Shown piece by piece: positions 4,764-6,481 of a DNA stretch of 6,481 nt. The translations under genes and the position numbers were made by a program. Position 1 is the stretch's first letter. Each line of letters starts with the position of its first letter. This DNA is from Bacillota bacterium. GTDB lineage: Bacteria > Bacillota > Clostridia > Christensenellales > SZUA-584. The notes under the pieces are model-generated. The model made no database searches. It saw only the letters and a list, made by a program, of their open reading frames with translations, and was not told the origin of the DNA. The DNA is taken from positions 1 to 6,481 of the forward strand of contig JAEZNC010000056.1 of NCBI GenBank assembly GCA_023441905.1. Direction: 5' to 3'.

Positions 4764-6250
4764 ACGATGATATGACAGCTCCCCAAATTCAAAGTACGCC
4801 CAAACGCCGCGCCAATCTGCGGCTGCTCATCAGTGCGGCCGTGTTTGGCATTCTGTTCGCGGCAATATTCGTCAATCAGGGCCTTGGCCTGAACCTCTCG
4901 ATATTCTTTCTTCTCATTTACGCGTATGCGGCGTTCAACCGAAAATCGATTTTTGCCGTTCCCTTCCGGAAGGAAAAGCTGCTCTATCTGTTTACCATAC
5001 CGGTTGTGTTCTTAAGCCTTTCGCTTTTCATGACCAGCTCATTTATTCACGTGTTCAGCATTCTCGCGATACTCGTTGTGATGGTTGTGCAGTACACGGT
5101 GCTTTCGGGCAGCGCGCTGAACCGCTGGGATGAAAGTGGTTTCATCGTGGATCTCGTGATGACGGGCATCAACCGCTTTCTGTTCGGCGTTGTCCGGTTC
5201 GTGGGCGACGGCATGAGCACGCTGTTTAAGGGCAGAAAAAAGGCAGGGGCGCTGGCCGGCGTGGGCGTCGGCATATTGCTGCTGCTCATCGTGGTGCCGC
5301 TGCTCGTCGGTGCGGACGCGAACGTATCGAATTTGCTGGGGCGCTTTATTGAAGACCTTTCGTTCGGCGATATGTTCCTCTATGTGTTTATGTTCCTGCT
5401 CGGCGCTTCGATGATCATGGGGCCCGCGTCCACGGCTTTGGAGCCGGAAAGCACGGGGCCGAGGGTGGCCGTTTATTTCACCAAGCGGCCGATACCGGCT
5501 GTGACGGTCGGCATCGCGCTCACGATGGTTGCGGCTGTGTATGTGCTGTTTGCGGCGGTGCAGTTCACTTACTTCTTTTCGCCCGGAGAGACGCTTGCTG
5601 CAGTGTTCGGGCTCACGAGCTCCGCGTATGCGGTGCGCGGCTTCGGCGAGATGATATTTATAACGTGCTTTAACTTTGTGCTGATTGTGATTGCACTGCG
5701 ATTCACGCAGCAGAAAGACGGGAAAACGCCGCCGTATTTAACGATGCTCTACGTGCTGCTGATTGTGTTTAATTTCGTGAGCCTCGCGTCGGCGCACATG
5801 CGCATGACCTGCTATGTGGTCTCGTTCGGAGATACCGTCGCTCGGCTGCTGTCGCACTCATTCATGCTGTTGCTCGTGATTTTTAACATTGTGATGCTCG
5901 CGCGCATCTTCTCGGATAAGGTGAAGCTGGTTCGGTGCTTCGCGGCGGCGGCGCTGATATATATTTGTACGCTGGCCGCGGTGAACCCGGAGCGGTATAT
6001 CGCGGGGGAGAATATCAAGCGGTATGAGCGCACGGGCAAGATTGACGTTGAATATCTGCTCTCGCTGCCCGGGGACGCGCTGGCGGACACGTGTGACTTT
6101 CTGATCGAGAATCCTGATTTGCTCGATGAACCGGCGCGCAGGGAGGCCGTGCTGCGGCTGCATATTATGGAGAGCCGGGATACCGGCTGGGCATCGCTCA
6201 ATCTTGCGGACGAGCGGGCGGAAGCGAAGCTCAAAGCGCTGCTTTCCTGA
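4760..6250 (+). CDS. DUF4173-type polytopic membrane protein
   Basis: A 496-residue integral membrane protein of unknown function. After a short polar N-terminus with KRR (15-17) come about ten or eleven hydrophobic spans: roughly 21-40, 44-59, 74-91, 95-113, 166-183, 203-221, 247-270, 296-314, 328-345, 367-382 and 389-408. A soluble tail (about 410-496) follows. The second half carries what I recall of DUF4173: Q-F-x-Y-F-F (268-273), a glycine-rich turn with YAVRGFGEM (290-298), then N409-P-E-R-Y-IAGENIKRY, a GKIDVEYLLSLPGDA segment (426-440) and a helical Asp/Glu/Leu-rich end. No catalytic motif is visible, so I claim no reaction. It overlaps the lysine-rich small ORF by ATGA and depends on the same promoter. 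No clear terminator follows; transcripts may run into the tRNA region. An alternative is a related Firmicutes DUF4153-like family. Base use is like its neighbours, with no sign of recent transfer. Confidence 0.78.
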   Translation: MNDDMTAPQIQSTPKRRANLRLLISAAVFGILFAAIFVNQGLGLNLSIFFLLIYAYAAFNRKSIFAVPFRKEKLLYLFTIPVVFLSLSLFMTSSFIHVFSILAILVVMVVQYTVLSGSALNRWDESGFIVDLVMTGINRFLFGVVRFVGDGMSTLFKGRKKAGALAGVGVGILLLLIVVPLLVGADANVSNLLGRFIEDLSFGDMFLYVFMFLLGASMIMGPASTALEPESTGPRVAVYFTKRPIPAVTVGIALTMVAAVYVLFAAVQFTYFFSPGETLAAVFGLTSSAYAVRGFGEMIFITCFNFVLIVIALRFTQQKDGKTPPYLTMLYVLLIVFNFVSLASAHMRMTCYVVSFGDTVARLLSHSFMLLLVIFNIVMLARIFSDKVKLVRCFAAAALIYICTLAAVNPERYIAGENIKRYERTGKIDVEYLLSLPGDALADTCDFLIENPDLLDEPARREAVLRLHIMESRDTGWASLNLADERAEAKLKALLS

Positions 6251-6311
6251 TAATGAACAGGTCGCGGCGGTTAAGCAAAAAATTGCTGATGGTAGGGGTG
6301 AAAAAAAGGGG

Positions 6312-6340
6312 TTGCCTAATCGCCGCGTTTCTGTTAGAAT
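6312..6340 (+). promoter_or_regulatory. Promoter of the tRNA-Glu gene
   Basis: TTGCCT (6312-6317), 17-nt spacing, TAGAAT (6335-6340), with TG at 6332-6333 making an extended -10. Initiation near 6347 would be just 8 nt before the mature tRNA, as is usual for single tRNA genes. Confidence 0.75.
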
Positions 6341-6354
6341 AATTTTCGCGACAC

Positions 6355-6429
6355 GCCTCCTTGGTCAAGCGGTCAAGACACCGCCCTCTCACGGCGGTAA
6401 CAGGGGTTCGATTCCCCTAGGAGGTACCA
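6355..6429 (+). tRNA. tRNA-Glu (anticodon CUC)
   Basis: A full cloverleaf can be folded by eye. Acceptor arms GCCTCCT (6355-6361) and AGGAGGT (6419-6425) pair with a G1-U72 wobble at the top. The D stem is GTC/GAC. The anticodon stem CCGCC/GGCGG encloses loop CTCTCAC, giving anticodon CTC at 6388-6390. The variable region is 4 nt. The T arm is AGGGG-TTCGATT-CCCCT. The discriminator A is followed by an encoded CCA (6427-6429). The D loop and anticodon stem are typical of bacterial tRNA-Glu. The CUC anticodon reads GAG. It is transcribed alone with its own promoter and terminator. Confidence 0.96.
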
Positions 6430-6433
6430 AATA

Positions 6434-6471
6434 AGCAGTCTGTCATTGATACAATGGCAGGCTGCTTTTTT
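6434..6471 (+). terminator. Intrinsic terminator of the tRNA gene
   Basis: AGCAGTCTGTCATTG (6434-6448) pairs with CAATGGCAGGCTGCT (6452-6466) as a 15-bp stem with two G-U pairs and a 3-nt loop, followed directly by six T (6466-6471). Very strong. It starts 4 nt after the CCA. Confidence 0.95.
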
Positions 6472-6481
6472 ATGTCTTTTG

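Overview
The window looks like chromosomal DNA from a Gram-positive, Clostridia-like bacterium (Bacillota). This is inferred from strong Shine-Dalgarno (SD) sites (AAGGAGG, TGGAGGA, GAGGGAG) combined with GTG and TTG starts, near-consensus sigma-A promoters, a tRNA with an encoded CCA end, and AT-rich spacers between GC-richer genes. The species cannot be named from this. I see no phage, CRISPR or transposase genes.

Layout. 1-301: the first 18 codons of a minus-strand gene with an export signal, its SD site, a roughly 150-nt leader holding a 22-bp palindrome, and a textbook sigma-A promoter. 471-1786: a one-gene transcription unit (promoter, GTG-start PLP-dependent alpha-oxoamine synthase closest to serine palmitoyltransferase, intrinsic terminator). 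1787-2236: non-coding, with a 114-bp nested hairpin repeat and a promoter candidate. 2250-4060: a two-gene operon of a PIG-V-like membrane mannosyltransferase (TTG start) and a small HD-domain phosphohydrolase. 4061-4560: non-coding and rich in inverted and direct repeats. 4577-6250: a regulated two-gene unit, in which a promoter with a palindrome in its spacer drives a 39-residue lysine-rich small protein that overlaps a DUF4173-type polytopic membrane protein by ATGA. 6312-6471: a self-contained tRNA-Glu(CUC) unit with promoter and terminator.

Functionally, the first enzyme would make a long-chain 3-ketoamine, possibly the first step of sphingolipid-type membrane lipids. The second gene probably transfers a sugar from a lipid carrier outside the membrane. 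The DUF4173 protein is a membrane protein of unknown role. The envelope theme is suggestive, but the genes lie in separate transcription units, so a shared pathway is inference.

The least expected part is the control region at 4577-4763: an operator-like palindrome inside the promoter spacer, an inverted repeat able to hide the SD site only in read-through transcripts, and a short basic ORF translationally coupled to the membrane gene.
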